Assembly (NCBI GenBank): GCA_963971285.1
Contig: OZ020255.1
Span: forward strand, 1,736,001 to 1,800,000
DNA from: Astropecten irregularis
Taxonomy: Eukaryota; Echinodermata; Asteroidea; Paxillosida; Astropectinidae
Reading direction: 5' to 3'
DNA length: 64,000 nucleotides
Shown: piece after piece, positions 36,401 through 46,796 of the stretch
Layout of the letters: each line of letters starts with the position of its first letter
Position numbering within the stretch: the stretch's first letter is position 1
Made by a program: the position numbers and the translations under genes
Notes under the pieces: model-generated
Databases searched by the model: none
Told to the model about the DNA's origin: nothing
What the model saw: only the letters and a program-made list of their open reading frames with translations

Positions 36401-39400
36401 GCCTGTTTGTTTGAGGCATACGATTAGTGATCTTGCAAATCCCCGTTCCATGCAGAATACGCTAAAATGGGAGCAGGATCAGCAGGATCACTGATCACGT
36501 GCCTGAAACAAACAGCAGCCGATTTCACGAAACTTTACGCCATGGCGTAAGTCCACTTACGCCACAAATGTTGCGTAAGTTGCGCCACTTACGCAACATT
36601 TGTGGCGTAAGTTGGACTTACGCCATGGCGTAAAGTTTCGTGAAATCAGCTGCAGGTCCCTAGTTCACAGCAAGGTGACAAGGACCCCTATGGTTTGAAA
36701 CAAGACTGGTGGTCTCTTCACAGTACAAATAGGACTGGAATGGGTAGACTACTACAGTAAGACGATAAGGAATGACCTCACCCCTATGGTGTGGAGAAAA
36801 CAATCCCACACGGAAACAAGACTGATGGTCTCTTCACAGTATAAATAGGACTGGAAGGGGTACCTAGTCCACAGCAAGGCAGCAATATGCCTCCACCCTA
36901 TGGTGTGTCCCTCACATTGAAACAAGGCTGATGGTCTCTTCACAGTATAAATAGGACTGGAAGGGGTACCTAGTCTACAGCAAGGTAACTACTCCTATGG
37001 TGTGGAGAAACCAGTCCCTCACATTCTGACATTGAAACAAGACTAGTGGTCTCTTTACGGTACAAACAGGACTAGAAGAAACCAGTCTCCGCCTACCCAA
37101 ACAAGACTAACAGTCTCTTCATAGCATAAATATGACTTGAAATTAGTGCTGTGCATCAAAAACGGATTCACGGGCTCCCGCTTAAAATCTTGCCATCCGG
37201 TTTCAAAATTTCAAAAACGGAATACGAAACCAACATTTTAAAAAGTAGACTGACGTTTGCCCAATAAATAAACAACCCCAAAAGTGTATACTGTATAATA
37301 CATACTTGAATTTCAGTCGTTTTGGGTCCATTTTGCCAAGCAGAAACAAACTTTTCGCAAACTTGATTAAACAAATATTGCGAACAGCCTTCCGAACGCG
37401 ACGATCGCTCAAAAGAAGACGTAAACATATCGCGTACGATGCATCATGAACACCGCATGCCCACCACGTGGCCGCATGGCCCGGCCCATGCAGCAGCAGA
37501 ATTGCATCCAGAAAATTTCACGATGTCTATCCGCGCCGCACCTTTCAAAGCATACGTTGTACACCAGTACACAGTCGCCAATTCGCAATCAGGCCGGAAG
37601 TGCAAGCCTACATGTCGTACGTACAACGTGTGCATTTGGTGCATGCATTCAAGTTGCGCTCGGTACCGTGGATTTCGGCCTGCTTCAATGCAGATTTTTC
37701 GGTAAGAAATGTGACATGTCACGCTGAGCAAATTATGAAAGATTCTGACTGAATATTCTGTAAGGTTGCCGGCACCAAATCATCGCAAGATTCCCAAACA
37801 CGCACGTAGATCGAGACCAGAAACTGAATGTATACGTCGGCCGGCGCAACGATCGTTGTAGCATGTTTTACACACTCCTACATACAGCGCTATGCATCCA
37901 TTGATCGTGCACATTATCGACACGTGTGTAATATAGCGCTATCATTCATTTTTATGAATCGGAGCTCGGGCAACCGCTAATTTTTTCAAAGCGTTTTCCG
38001 GTTTTCAAAAGCTCCGAAAATGCACAGCACTACTTGAAATGGACATCTATAAGCTACAGCAAGAGCATGATTGATCACTCACCCACAAGGGCAAAATTAG
38101 ACTCCAGCAACTCCAAATGTGAATTCAACCTGCAATTGAAAAATACAAAAGCATGCCACATTTACTCTGGTCTATCCTCAGCTATCAACAGGATTTTTAG
38201 AATGTGCAGCTGTTTAGAGAGAAAAGACGTCAGAAATGCTTTGGCCGTTTTTCATTGTTTCCTCAAAAAGTGGGCACCGTATGTGACTGGAATTTTCACA
38301 GATGACTGTTAATGTATCTTCCTTGATATTTTGGCCCATGAATCGGTATTTCTTTGACAAAAAACAAAGTATGATATTACCCTACCGAAATTCCCACCAA
38401 GTTTCATGTCAATATCGTGTAAATGTCACCAAGAAGTTCTGCTGACAAAAACCAAACTTTGGCTTGAACCCGAACACCTAATTACTTAGGAAGTTTTGCA
38501 TGGTGGCAACTAGAACTGAGTAAGATTTTCAGATATACCTTGACCGTCATGCTTAGCGGATACCGGTGCATTATAAGAGTCCATCATTATTCTTCTTATT
38601 ATTATTAAAAGTACTCTTATTGGAAGAGGTATGGTTCTGAGAAGAACCGGGGAGTCAGAACTCGACGTTTCAGCCACTGTGCTCTGGCCGTCCTGAGGCC
38701 AAAATGACAAGATATTGATCTATGAGGGACCAGCTTACCAGGCAGTAGATAGCTTCTGGTTCTTGCTCTTGCCAGTGATGTAGTTCAAGACGTAGGCTAG
38801 GATTCCTACCACCATCAAGATCTCCATGTAGTAGCTGTCCCAGTTATTGCGCAGGTGCATGGGCAGCTGTGGACATGAACACAGAAGAAGCTTGGCCTCA
38901 ATAACCCATGTCCTATAAGTTCATATCCACACAGGTCCTTTCAGTACCATACACCGATCCGACGGCGTGACCATGGAGGAAACACTCGCCATTAATGCAG
39001 TGTCCCCACCCGTATTTTGTCTGGCAACAAAATAATTTACATCCACCACACTCTATACTGCAGGGTGAACATCACCTAATCATGGGACGTACACCCTGCA
39101 ATTATAGAGTGCGGTGAAAGTAAATTCTTTTGTTGCTGGACAAAAGGCAGGTGGGGACACTCCAGTAATAGCGACAGTATATCGTGCAGTCGGATCGGTC
39201 TATACTTAACAGGCCTGACAGAGGTTGAAATTCAGTCAACTGGTGGCCAACAGGGCCAATGAACAGTGCAATGCACTGGCATTGTTCCTCAAATCAGTGG
39301 CCTAATGATTGTTCTTGGTGGCCCCGGCCAGCGGACCACTGTTCATTTCGACCCCTGCTTGAAACACAGTTGGCCTCCATATCAAACACAGCACATCTCA

Positions 39401-41448
39401 TACACATGACTAAAGGCCTTTTCACACGGCGCTAAAATAACTCTCAACCATTGAGAAATTTTCTCATGGTTGCAAAATCCTACAAAACAGTTTTACTCTG
39501 GCCGCTTTTGTGTCCTTTCACACAGCACAGTGTAACATTTTGCGAGCCTCTCTTGAGATGGAATGCGGGTAATCGATAAACTATGCATTTTATGAATGTA
39601 AACCGCTGCTAGTACCATCACGATGCTGAGGTTGCCCGTAAAGCATGCGGGAGCGTGCGCGGTCTGCAAAGGCCATGAAACACATAGAAAACACATGCAT
39701 GCGCATTGCAAAGCACTTCGTAAGGGTCCCTTGAGAAATTTTGTCGTAGGTCTGGACCATTGGTCAAAATCTCTCAAGGATTCACCAGGGACGTCAGTCA
39801 ATATCAAGCATTGGTGTCTTACACTTTTGTAAGATTTTGCAACCGTGAGAGAATTTCTCAATGGTTGAGTTTTTTAAATGTCATGTGAAAAGGCCTTTAT
39901 ACCGAAAACAGGGTTAACTGGTGAAAAGAATTGATACGATTGCAGATCTTCTAAGCAAAACCCACCTTGGCAATCTCGAGATCTGGGGTGTCTGACTGAC
40001 CCTTGCCTTTGGCTGGCTTCTCTCGTTCAAAGTTTTCAAACTCCTCTGTGTCGTGGAAGTGCTCAAACTCATCTTCATCCTGCGAACAAACAAACAAATT
40101 ATGCAGCCACATCAGACATGTATGAATATCAGTGCTGTGAGACTTTAGAGTCCGGCTCGAGGCCCGCAAAATTCACCAGTTTTGAGTAAATGCCGACTTA
40201 TAATCTTACTGCAAAATCAATAGCTTTTTGCAACGTCAAAAGCAGATTTCAATAGTGCAAAATCTGTACCGAGGCTGGCCACGAGCCACGGTATGGTACA
40301 GAGCACGTTGTACGTAGGGTGTATACATTTACATTAACAACGTTTGCTTCCCGCATGTGCCTACACAGTAGTGATTCTTACCTTCCTCAATACACTTACA
40401 ATGTATGTAAAAAAAGCAATGTGCAGAGTACCCCTGCACCAGATTCCTTGAACAGTTGAACCAGCACCATGTCTGGTGCCTAGGTCCTACAGATCTCGGT
40501 CTTTCCAATAGTCCATGGCTAATTTCAAAATGCTAGTAAGTTAAGTATCTCCCCTGCAACTGAGGCTGTTTTCAATTTCAGAACTGGCTCTGCCTACAGC
40601 TCCATTTTTAAGAGTCTATTTTAAAAGGTAAAGTACAGGATTGGTAATATACCCAAACAGAAATGTTCACAGATTTATGTATAACTTTCAGGATATGAAC
40701 ATGATGAAGATGGTGCTGGTAGAAACATAATTGTTAAAATATTTCCACCTGAAATGGTGTATTTATCCAGAAATCAATATAACAACGACCGCAAACATTG
40801 TTTGATCTTGTGCAGAGATCAAAACCATTCTTGGTATAAGAAGAATTGAGTCAGGTTTTTCTTTTTTTTTCTCGTGACTCAGATGTCCGATTGATCTCAA
40901 ATTTTCACAGGTTTATCATTTCATGTACATGCTGGATCAGACAAAGTGTGAATGCTGTTCTGTGACCTTTACCAATCATGTATTTTACCTTTAAGAAGCA
41001 GGTATCAAAATGGAGGCTTTTGGCTACAGCCATGTTTTGAAAAAGGAAAGTGAGCTTCAGCTTCAACAAAAGACCACAACCTATATCTGCAGCTTTTGGA
41101 AGATGAGACTAAGCTGGAGACATAGCCACGGCCCTTAGTACGTGAAGAATGTTAAAATATTCGGCTAGGTATACTCTCTCCTAACATTACCTCCACAACT
41201 CCATCTTCTTCATCCTCGTCAAATTCTCCTTCAAAGGGTCCCTCGGCCTCGCCAATATCCTCAAAGTCATCCTCCTCTTTGTCTACCTCCACTGTCGCAT
41301 CTTCTTCCTCCTCATCGCCTAGATCCTCAAACTCAGCAAACTCATTGTCCTCGAGGACGGCATCTGCGCCCCGGTGGTTACCAGCGAGTACCAGGGGGGC
41401 TAGGAGGAGACCGCAGAGGGCAAACAGGAGGAGTAAACCGCGAGACAT
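30426..41448 (-). CDS. CCDC47: CCDC47/calumin, ER membrane-protein biogenesis factor, 13 coding exons
   Basis: The exons, read downward, are 41448-41191, 40079-39966, 38866-38739, 38129-38083, 36198-36077, 35676-35611, 34962-34861, 34040-33933, 33390-33305, 32262-32204, 32048-31939, 31045-30878 and 30500-30426. All borders are GT/AG and in phase, giving 1443 nt, 480 residues plus stop (human 483). Residues 1-22 are a signal peptide (run of L/A). Residues 30-120 are very acidic (the calcium-binding-like lumenal part). One membrane segment is at about 139-158 ([11 protein letters not shown]). The cytosolic core has conserved W-C-S-G-R-x-C-C-E-G-M. The C-terminal basic coiled coil (about 400-480) has R-Q-E-A-A-Q and R-R-E-E-K. 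In the family, CCDC47 works with Asterix/WDR83OS in the PAT complex at the multipass translocon and affects ER calcium. The ATG follows a pyrimidine tract and CAG, so a 5' untranslated exon is likely. Confidence 0.96.
30697..30845. mobile_element. Family F foldback MITE
   Basis: It runs from GAGGTCAATTTCACCAAACT to the inverted CTTCATGAAATCGACCCCC. The arms contain TACTATCAATCGTAAGACTT. It sits beside the exon ending at 30878. Confidence 0.65.
31400..31510. repeat. Dispersed repeat G
   Basis: GAAAGTACGAACGATTCTTA and neighbouring bases match 8940-9040 in inverted orientation. Confidence 0.6.
31560..31910. repeat. Dispersed repeat H, copy 1
   Basis: About 350 bp in a CCDC47 intron. It contains GCATGCAAATTTTATGCAAT, then CCCTTGATTGGTCAAAACC, then CTAGAGGTCAGTGCTGGG, closing near CATATAGACTA. 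It matches 35250-35575 in the same order. It has several CCAAT-type motifs (ATTGGTCA). Confidence 0.7.
32875..33235. mobile_element. Family A MITE
   Basis: It runs from TTAAAGGTCATATCATAATTTG to CCAAAGTATGATACTACCT followed by TTAA. The core is GATCTTTTAAAAGATC and ACCACCACCATCTTCATACC. Confidence 0.75.
33560..33805. mobile_element. Family E MITE
   Basis: GGGCCTTTTCAAAATGGAGG is at the left and the inverted CTCCATTTCTAAAACGCACC at the right. The core motif is AGAGAATCTACTTCAGAACC. Confidence 0.65.
35250..35575. repeat. Dispersed repeat H, copy 2
   Basis: Collinear with 31560-31910: ACACTACGTACGAACGTCTG, GCATGCAAATTTTATGCAAT, CCTGATTGGTCAAAACC and CCATCACATAGACTA. It lies in the CCDC47 intron between the exons at 34962 and 35611. 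Confidence 0.7.
35823..36110. repeat. Tandem duplication that copies part of a CCDC47 exon
   Basis: A unit of about 140 bp starting TAGCTCCTCCTAACCAACTA occurs twice. The true copy contains the end of the exon 36198-36077 (E-G-M-L-V-E-L-K) and its GTAAGT donor. The extra copy near 35935-35965 keeps a diverged version (L-to-P change) with a donor but no acceptor. Confidence 0.8.
36405..36512. mobile_element. Family J short foldback
   Basis: GGGCCTGTTTGTTTGAGGC at the left and the inverted GCCTGAAACAAACAG at the right. The interior has ACGCTAAAATGGGAGCAGGA. The same family interrupts a family B element at 54397-54508. Confidence 0.6.
36516..36652. repeat. 137-bp near-perfect palindrome
   Basis: CAGCCGATTTCACGAAACTT to the inverted AAGTTTCGTGAAATCAGCTG. 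Inner steps such as TTACGCCATGGCGTAAG and CACAAATGTTGCGTAAG pair fully. It is a candidate family F relative. Confidence 0.8.
36675..37135. repeat. Tandem repeat of about 115 bp, five diverged copies
   Basis: Each copy has the block AACAAGACTGATGGTCTCTT followed by CACAGTATAAATAGGACTGG. The last copy (37100-37140) is cut by the hAT-like element. Confidence 0.75.
37144..38032. mobile_element. 889-bp hAT-like non-autonomous transposon
   Basis: The terminal repeats TAGTGCTGTGCA and TGCACAGCACTA are exact inversions. They are flanked by perfect 8-bp duplications CTTGAAAT (37136-37143 and 38033-38040). The 8-bp duplication and TAG...CTA ends are hAT features. No transposase is visible. The centre (37440-37720) is GC- and CpG-rich with several overlapping open frames and a GGTAAGAA donor-like site. 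Confidence 0.88.
38945..39225. mobile_element. Near-perfect foldback MITE, copy 2
   Basis: CACCGATCCGACGGCGTGAC to the inverted CAGTCGGATCGGTCTATAC. The centre carries GGGTGAACATCACC and GGGACGTACACCC. It is homologous to 7466-7740. Confidence 0.75.
39412..39900. mobile_element. Family D transposon, full copy
   Basis: AAAGGCCTTTTCACACGGCG at the left and the inverted ATGTGAAAAGGCCTTT at the right. The inner arms have CTCAACCATTGAGAAATTT and AATTTCTCAATGGTTGAG. No transposase frame. Confidence 0.7.
40627..40993. mobile_element. Family A MITE, chimeric type
   Basis: The left arm is standard (CCAAACAGAAATGTTCACAG). The right half (CGTGACTCAGATGTCCGATT, then GTGACCTTTACCAATCATG) belongs to a different sub-type, also seen at 48973 and 58634. 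Confidence 0.6.
41000..41125. mobile_element. Family E fragment
   Basis: It has GGTATCAAAATGGAGGCTTTT and GAAAGTGAGCTTCAGCTTC, in the first CCDC47 intron near the donor of exon 1. Truncated. Confidence 0.45.
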
Positions 41449-41574
41449 GACGCCTGGTCACAGAAATAGAAACAAAGAACAGGTAGATGTCATTTATGCA
41501 AAGACTACATCATTTGTAACATTTAGCATTTAACCCAGTCTATGGTTGCAGTCTATGTTTGCTGCGTGTATCAA

Positions 41575-42032
41575 TGAAATGATCCTTGGGATATAGCGGT
41601 GTGTGTGTGGTTTCATGGCTTCTGACTGCCAAACAAACAAAGAAAATTGACTATTAAGGACACCACCAACGTTGGGCTGGATGGCTCAGTTGGTAGAGTG
41701 CCTCTACGGTATTCAGGAGGTTGCCGGTTCGAATCCCGCTCAGTAAATTTGTCTTTGTTCACTTTCAATAACTTTAAAGTCAGTCAGTTTCCCTTGTGGT
41801 TATTTGATGATTAAAAGTATACAATCACTCGCGACAATTCGCAATGACATCAGTTGCGTGTCTAAAAATAATTATTAACTCGGTCATGCAATTAGGTTCA
41901 TTTTTTTTCTTTTGCCTGAAATAAACAATACAATTACAAGACCTGCGTAGGCCCTACAACTATAGTATTATAGTATATGGACGATAATTATTTTACAAGA
42001 AATTATACCGGTTGAGTTAGTCTCCAATTCGA
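41575..42032 (+). mobile_element. S1 SINE with a 220-bp extension, copy 1
   Basis: The leader and tRNA-like head (box A GGCTCAGTTGGTAGAGTGCC, box B GGTTCGAATCCC) and tail are followed by ACTCGCGACAATTCGCAATG through GAGTTAGTCTCCAATTCG. All of this is also present at 55385-55835. It lies about 130 bp upstream of the CCDC47 start codon. Confidence 0.7.
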
Positions 42033-42979
42033 TTTGAAAATCCGTCAACAAAACTTGGATTCCTAATGTAGTTTCGTCGCACCGGATTTGCAAATCCAAC
42101 GATTCCAAGATTCGTTGAAACAAGGCTAGGCCTAGGTCTACCTTTTTTTTCTAACAGTAACAATTGCTTGAAATTTTCTACTGAAACAATCTCTACAAAA
42201 CGTTGGACAAATACAATTCTTACAATTGATGCACAATAAACTGCATATAAGTTCACCTGCATTGGTTAAATCAAAATGTCGGAAATACATGCCGTGTCCA
42301 TAGACCACATGCACTTTTGTCTCAATATTTGCCTACACAACAAACACTGTTGAGTGTTGGGAGTGTTGCAAGTGAAACAACAAATTTTGTACCACTTAAT
42401 TGTCTACACGTCTGTACCCAGTTCAGCCAAAACAAACGACCTTGCAGCTAAGCTTTATGTACAGAGTCGTCCTGCATTCACTTAGATTTACCTACCTCCT
42501 CGCGTTAAAGTGAAAAAATGAGTGAAATTTGGCTACAGAATCTAGTCCACGTACAGGCACGTTGAGTTACACGGCAATTTCCTACACGCAAAATGCCCGT
42601 ATTTAATTTAGATTGGTCGCCGTGAACTTAATATTTCATGCACCGCTTTGAGGATACAGGGGACCAGTCCAACTTGTTATAGCGCCCTCACTTCCCGACT
42701 CGAGCCATTGCACTTGGCACACAACACAAAGCGAGTGACTGACGCAAGTCTATCAATGATATACGTGTATAATTATTATTAAATTAAACATCATTGGTGA
42801 AATACGAATAAGAATACGAATACGAATTTTAAACGAAAAATCGCAATACCATGAAAGTCAGCCTCGTTTTCCCTCACAAGCATTTAGCCTTTGATAAATT
42901 ACGATTCTACCAAGATCGAAACGTGTGATCCTAACTCCAACTCTCAAGCAAAAGCAAATAAACCTTTTTTCAATGTGAC
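42033..42979. other. Upstream region of CCDC47
   Basis: It probably contains the 5' untranslated exon and promoter of CCDC47, but no TATA box or clear initiator can be assigned. GCGCCCTCAC near 42683 is a motif seen elsewhere in the window. Confidence 0.35.
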
Positions 42980-43020
42980 TTTAAATTCGAAGTTGTGGTG
43001 AGAACAGCATGAGAAATTAA

Positions 43021-43122
43021 AGGTAATACCACATTTTTTTTATCAAAGAAATAAAAATTCATTGGCAAAAATATCAAGACAGATACAGTGACAGTCATCT
43101 GTGAAATTTTCAGTTCCATACG
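43021..43122. mobile_element. Left half of a family A MITE split by the large transposon
   Basis: AGGTAATACCACATTTTT to TCAGTTCCATACG is the usual left arm of family A. The right arm continues at 53959. A 41-bp direct repeat lies outside it (42980-43020 and 54173-54213). Confidence 0.85.
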
Positions 43123-43184
43123 GTCTTTTACGAAAGCCCAATCGTGCCACTGACAAAAAATAATTTTGTCTGAAACTAATTCGT

Positions 43185-43435
43185 TTTTTCGAAGTACTCA
43201 TTCGGTTTTTTTCGAATAACTAATTCGTTTTTTCGAATTACTAATTCGTTTAAACGAATTACTAATTCGTTATTTCGAATTACTAATTCGTTTTAACGAA
43301 TTACTAATTCGTTTTAACGAATTACTAATTCGTTTTAACGAATTACTAATTCGTTTTAACGAATTATTAATTCGTTATTTCGAATTGCTAATTCGTTTTA
43401 ACGAATTACTAATTCGTTTTTTTGTATTACTATTA
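43185..43435. repeat. Subterminal palindromic array, left
   Basis: About a dozen units of about 20 bp, ACTAATTCG followed by TTTTAACGA or TTATTTCGA. They read as AATTCG palindromes. They are likely binding sites for the element's transposase (inference). Confidence 0.85.
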
Positions 43436-43477
43436 CAAATTACACATGTAGTTACTCGTTTTTCACTCTAGCTACTT

Positions 43478-44838
43478 ATGATGATGGCACCGTTACCATA
43501 CGACATGTTCATTCGACAATACTTCAACCTTGGCTGGAGTTACGATGAAATACTTGGATCGCTGCTTCTTAATCACAACATTTCGGTAAGTAAGCGGACC
43601 CTGCAAAGGAGACTGCGTTCTTCGGGTTTGTTTCGCCGCAAAAACCACTCCGATATTTTTGACATTGCTCTTTTTATTCAGTCGGAGCTTCAGCGTTCAG
43701 GGATTTTGCATGGCTACCGCTGGATGCATTTAAAGTGCATCCAAAATGGGCTGAACACGGATAGAGAAACAGTACGCTTAATGCTAAAACTTCTGGATGA
43801 AGAAGGCGTAGAACTGAGAAGAAGAAAGAGATTGCAAAGGCGCCTGTATCGTGTGAGAGGGCCGAATTTCATGTGGCATACCGATTCGTACGACAAATTA
43901 ACTCCTAATGGAATTTGTATTAGTGGGTGTATAGATGGGTTCTCAAGACGTGTGTTGTGGCTTGAGGCGTACTCAACAAACAGTGATCCGTCAGTCATTG
44001 CCGGATATTTGATGGAAACAGTTTCCAGTGAAAACGGTTGCCCAAGGGTCATCAGGGCCGACCATGGAACAGAAAACGCCCATATTCGTCAAATGCAGCA
44101 GTTTCTGAGACGAAATCACAACGACTCGTTTGCTCATAGAAAGAGTTTCACACAAGGAACCAGTCAAAACAATCAGAGGATAGAATGTTGGTGGAGCATC
44201 CTTCGGAAGCATTGTGCCTAGTTTTGGATGGACGTCTACAAACATCTCAAGGAGGAAGGGCTCTTTAACGGGGATCGGCTTGACAAGTCACTCACACAGT
44301 TCTGTTTCTTAAATATCATTCAAGTAATAATTTAAGATTATGACGGTTTTCACCCTAATTAAAATCTATGCATTATTTTGCACGGCTCATGATGAAAGAA
44401 AAATAGGTAAACAAGAAAATGCAAACAGGTGATGATCCCTCCCTATATAGTGATTCAAGGTTCTGCCCTATTATCATTGTGCTTGTGTCACTGCATGAGC
44501 ATGTAGTTTCAAGCATTTCTCTTTCTTTCTTGAAATTACAGGAAGAACTGGACTCCGTACAACACGAATGGAACAACCACAACATCAAACCATCGAGGAA
44601 TCGTCTCGGCCCATTTGGCCGCCCTGTTGTGATGCACACCTTGCCGCAGTTGTATGCCGTCGAGAACTTTCTGCTGCCTGTTCCACTGGATGAAATAGAA
44701 GTCTGCAAAAGTGAATGCACCTTTAAAGGACAATACCCATGTGATAAAGATGTATTTGACTTGTGCACCATCATCATGGAAGAAGAAGGGATAAGAAAGC
44801 TTGAAGCTCTACATAATCATAAGAAGAACAATCAATGA
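43478..44838 (+). pseudogene. IS3EU-type integrase-fold transposase, one in-frame stop
   Basis: Exon 1 is 43478-44323 (GTAATA donor) and exon 2 is 44542-44838 (after TTACAG), 380 codons in all. Codon 248 (44219-44221) is TAG and both sides remain in frame. The N-terminus has a helix-turn-helix-like part (S-x-R-T-L-x-R-R-L near 38-46). The catalytic core shows H-T-D136-S, R-A-D195-H-G-T-E-N and R-I-E236-x-W-W, a D-D-E triad of the retroviral integrase fold. Exon 2 starts E-E-L-D-S-V and keeps W-N-N-H-N-I-x-P-S-R, typical of the C-terminal half of this family. The open frame to 44221 would lack that half. A recent inactivating mutation or a sequencing error are both possible. Confidence 0.85.
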
Positions 44839-44849
44839 TGCACTTTAGG

Positions 44850-46670
44850 TATCACAAAAACAAGGAATTCTGACAGGCGGTCAGCCATCGAAATTATGCT
44901 CATGTTGCGTGCGGCATTTGATACCATTAATGTGTTTCAATAAATTTTAGGTTTTTTTCTTGAAAATTATCCAGGACTATTTTACAAACCAATGCAAATG
45001 ATGTGGCGTTACAAAGCACAGTGTACATGAAAAACACGATAGCTCGTCGTGTGAGAGGAATAACAGTGAACACTTCATATAAAAAACAGCGCGCAAAAAC
45101 TCTTGGCGACATTAAGCGCAATTTAACCTGACGATGGTGGCGTCATCGTGGCTAACATGAATCCGATGGTGTTTTGTAAAAGATGGATCCATTGTCTAGC
45201 TTGTTACTTAATTAGAAAGACGCCTCCCTCAACACGAAGCCATTTGAAACCTCCATTTGTTGATTGGCTTATGGAGCATAAAATGCGCACACACAGGAGC
45301 TACATGTATATGGAATAAAAACAGAAACTGAAAATGAGTTATACACGATCGTGCCGACTTCATTTAATTGATCACGATTTATATTGCCTTGTCGGTGGTA
45401 CCGGTACTGTTTAGCATTTTGATTGCGATAGAACACCACAGTGCTCCATTACGAGGTATACTGATGTTGTTAAAACGAGCCTTTCCATATCTATTTGCAT
45501 GATATTAACAGTGCGTATTATCATTTTTACAAGAGAGTAACTCAGGCAGAGAAGTAGTTTATCGGTTCAAGACAGACAACTATTGTTACACCTCAAATTC
45601 ATATACTTGAATCTTGGTCAAGACCCAGTTATGTTATGTGTATAAGGTGACGTCATAACACTGGTGTCCTCTATGCCTCCGATAACTTGCAATGTACCCT
45701 AGCTATGACAATACCGCACCGTTCCTGGGTTTGAGGTCAAAGTATACTCAAGGACTCGATTCAAACAAGTGAAACAAGATGACAACAACGTAAGGACTGG
45801 TAGCTAGTCTACTGCTTGCTGGAACATGCATTTTGTGAAGTATGCAGGATACATTTGGTAACAGTTTATACATGTATGTACTCTCTTTTAGAAACGACCA
45901 CAATTTTGCACACCAGACTATAGTAACGGTAAAGCATGCTAATACTCCATTCACACAATCAATCAATTAAAATGACAACGGCAACAAAAACGACACAAGA
46001 AACTATAATGATCATATTGTGCACATTCCTCTCAAATGACATTTATTATACTTACACTTATCCTCATTTCATTCAGGCATTTGTAACTACCTGAAATCAT
46101 AGAAGGGCCGATAGGGGTTGGTACTTAGCCCAGTCTGACTGTGATTAGAATGAAACCATCGTCCAAACATACAAGCTATCCATTTAATAATGTTGGCTTC
46201 AAAACATTCTTAGGCCAAATTTCTCACGACTAACAAAGTGCCAACGAAATTCAAATAATTGTTATTCTAAAAATTATATTTTAAATAGAACGTGGTGCAT
46301 CTTGATTAAAGCTTAAGATCGAGTCCATGTTCGTTGAATGTTCAGTATGATTAGACAGAAGTAAGAACATTGAAGGATGTGAGCATCGATCAGAGATTAA
46401 GACGGTATCTCTACGTATCGAGAGTAAAGCAGATATCAGTTTAAAACAGTTATTTGTTCTAACGTTTCCAAACGGATATAACATACACCACGGATGAAAG
46501 GCAGGCACAATCGACAGCAACAGTTTTATTTCTGTCCAGAAAATGTCCGTGAGATTAGGCATATGTGTGGGGTACCCTGAGGGCCACGTGTGCAAATAGC
46601 AGGGTACAAATTGTCCAAGTAACTCCATTTTCCTTAAAAGTTTTCCTTGAGGTTGTTCATTTTGACTTTA
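44850..46670. other. Transposon interior, no gene recognised
   Basis: AT-rich DNA. A minus-strand frame of 115 codons at 46281-46628 has no recognisable domain and lies downstream of the lectin, so it may be 3' flank. Confidence 0.4.
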
Positions 46671-46676
46671 TTATTC

Positions 46677-46682
46677 TAAATT
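46677..46682 (-). terminator. Poly(A) signal of the lectin gene
   Basis: AATAAA on the minus strand, 115 bp past the lectin stop codon. Suitable position and perfect hexamer. Confidence 0.55.
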
Positions 46683-46796
46683 AGGCCTTGAAAAATGTGG
46701 GTGCCAGAAATAAAGACTGTCATTTAAAGTTGAAGTAGTCCTTAATGAACCACAAGCTAAAAACACGTGTATCCACTCATTGGCTGCCAGTCATGC

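Noticed and set aside
37439-37752. Four overlapping frames of 88-95 codons
   Set aside because: Compositional openness of a GC-rich block in the hAT-like element. No domain and no splice-linked continuation.
43185-43435. CRISPR-like regular repeat
   Set aside because: Units of about 20 bp are contiguous without unique spacers, and the context is an animal transposon.
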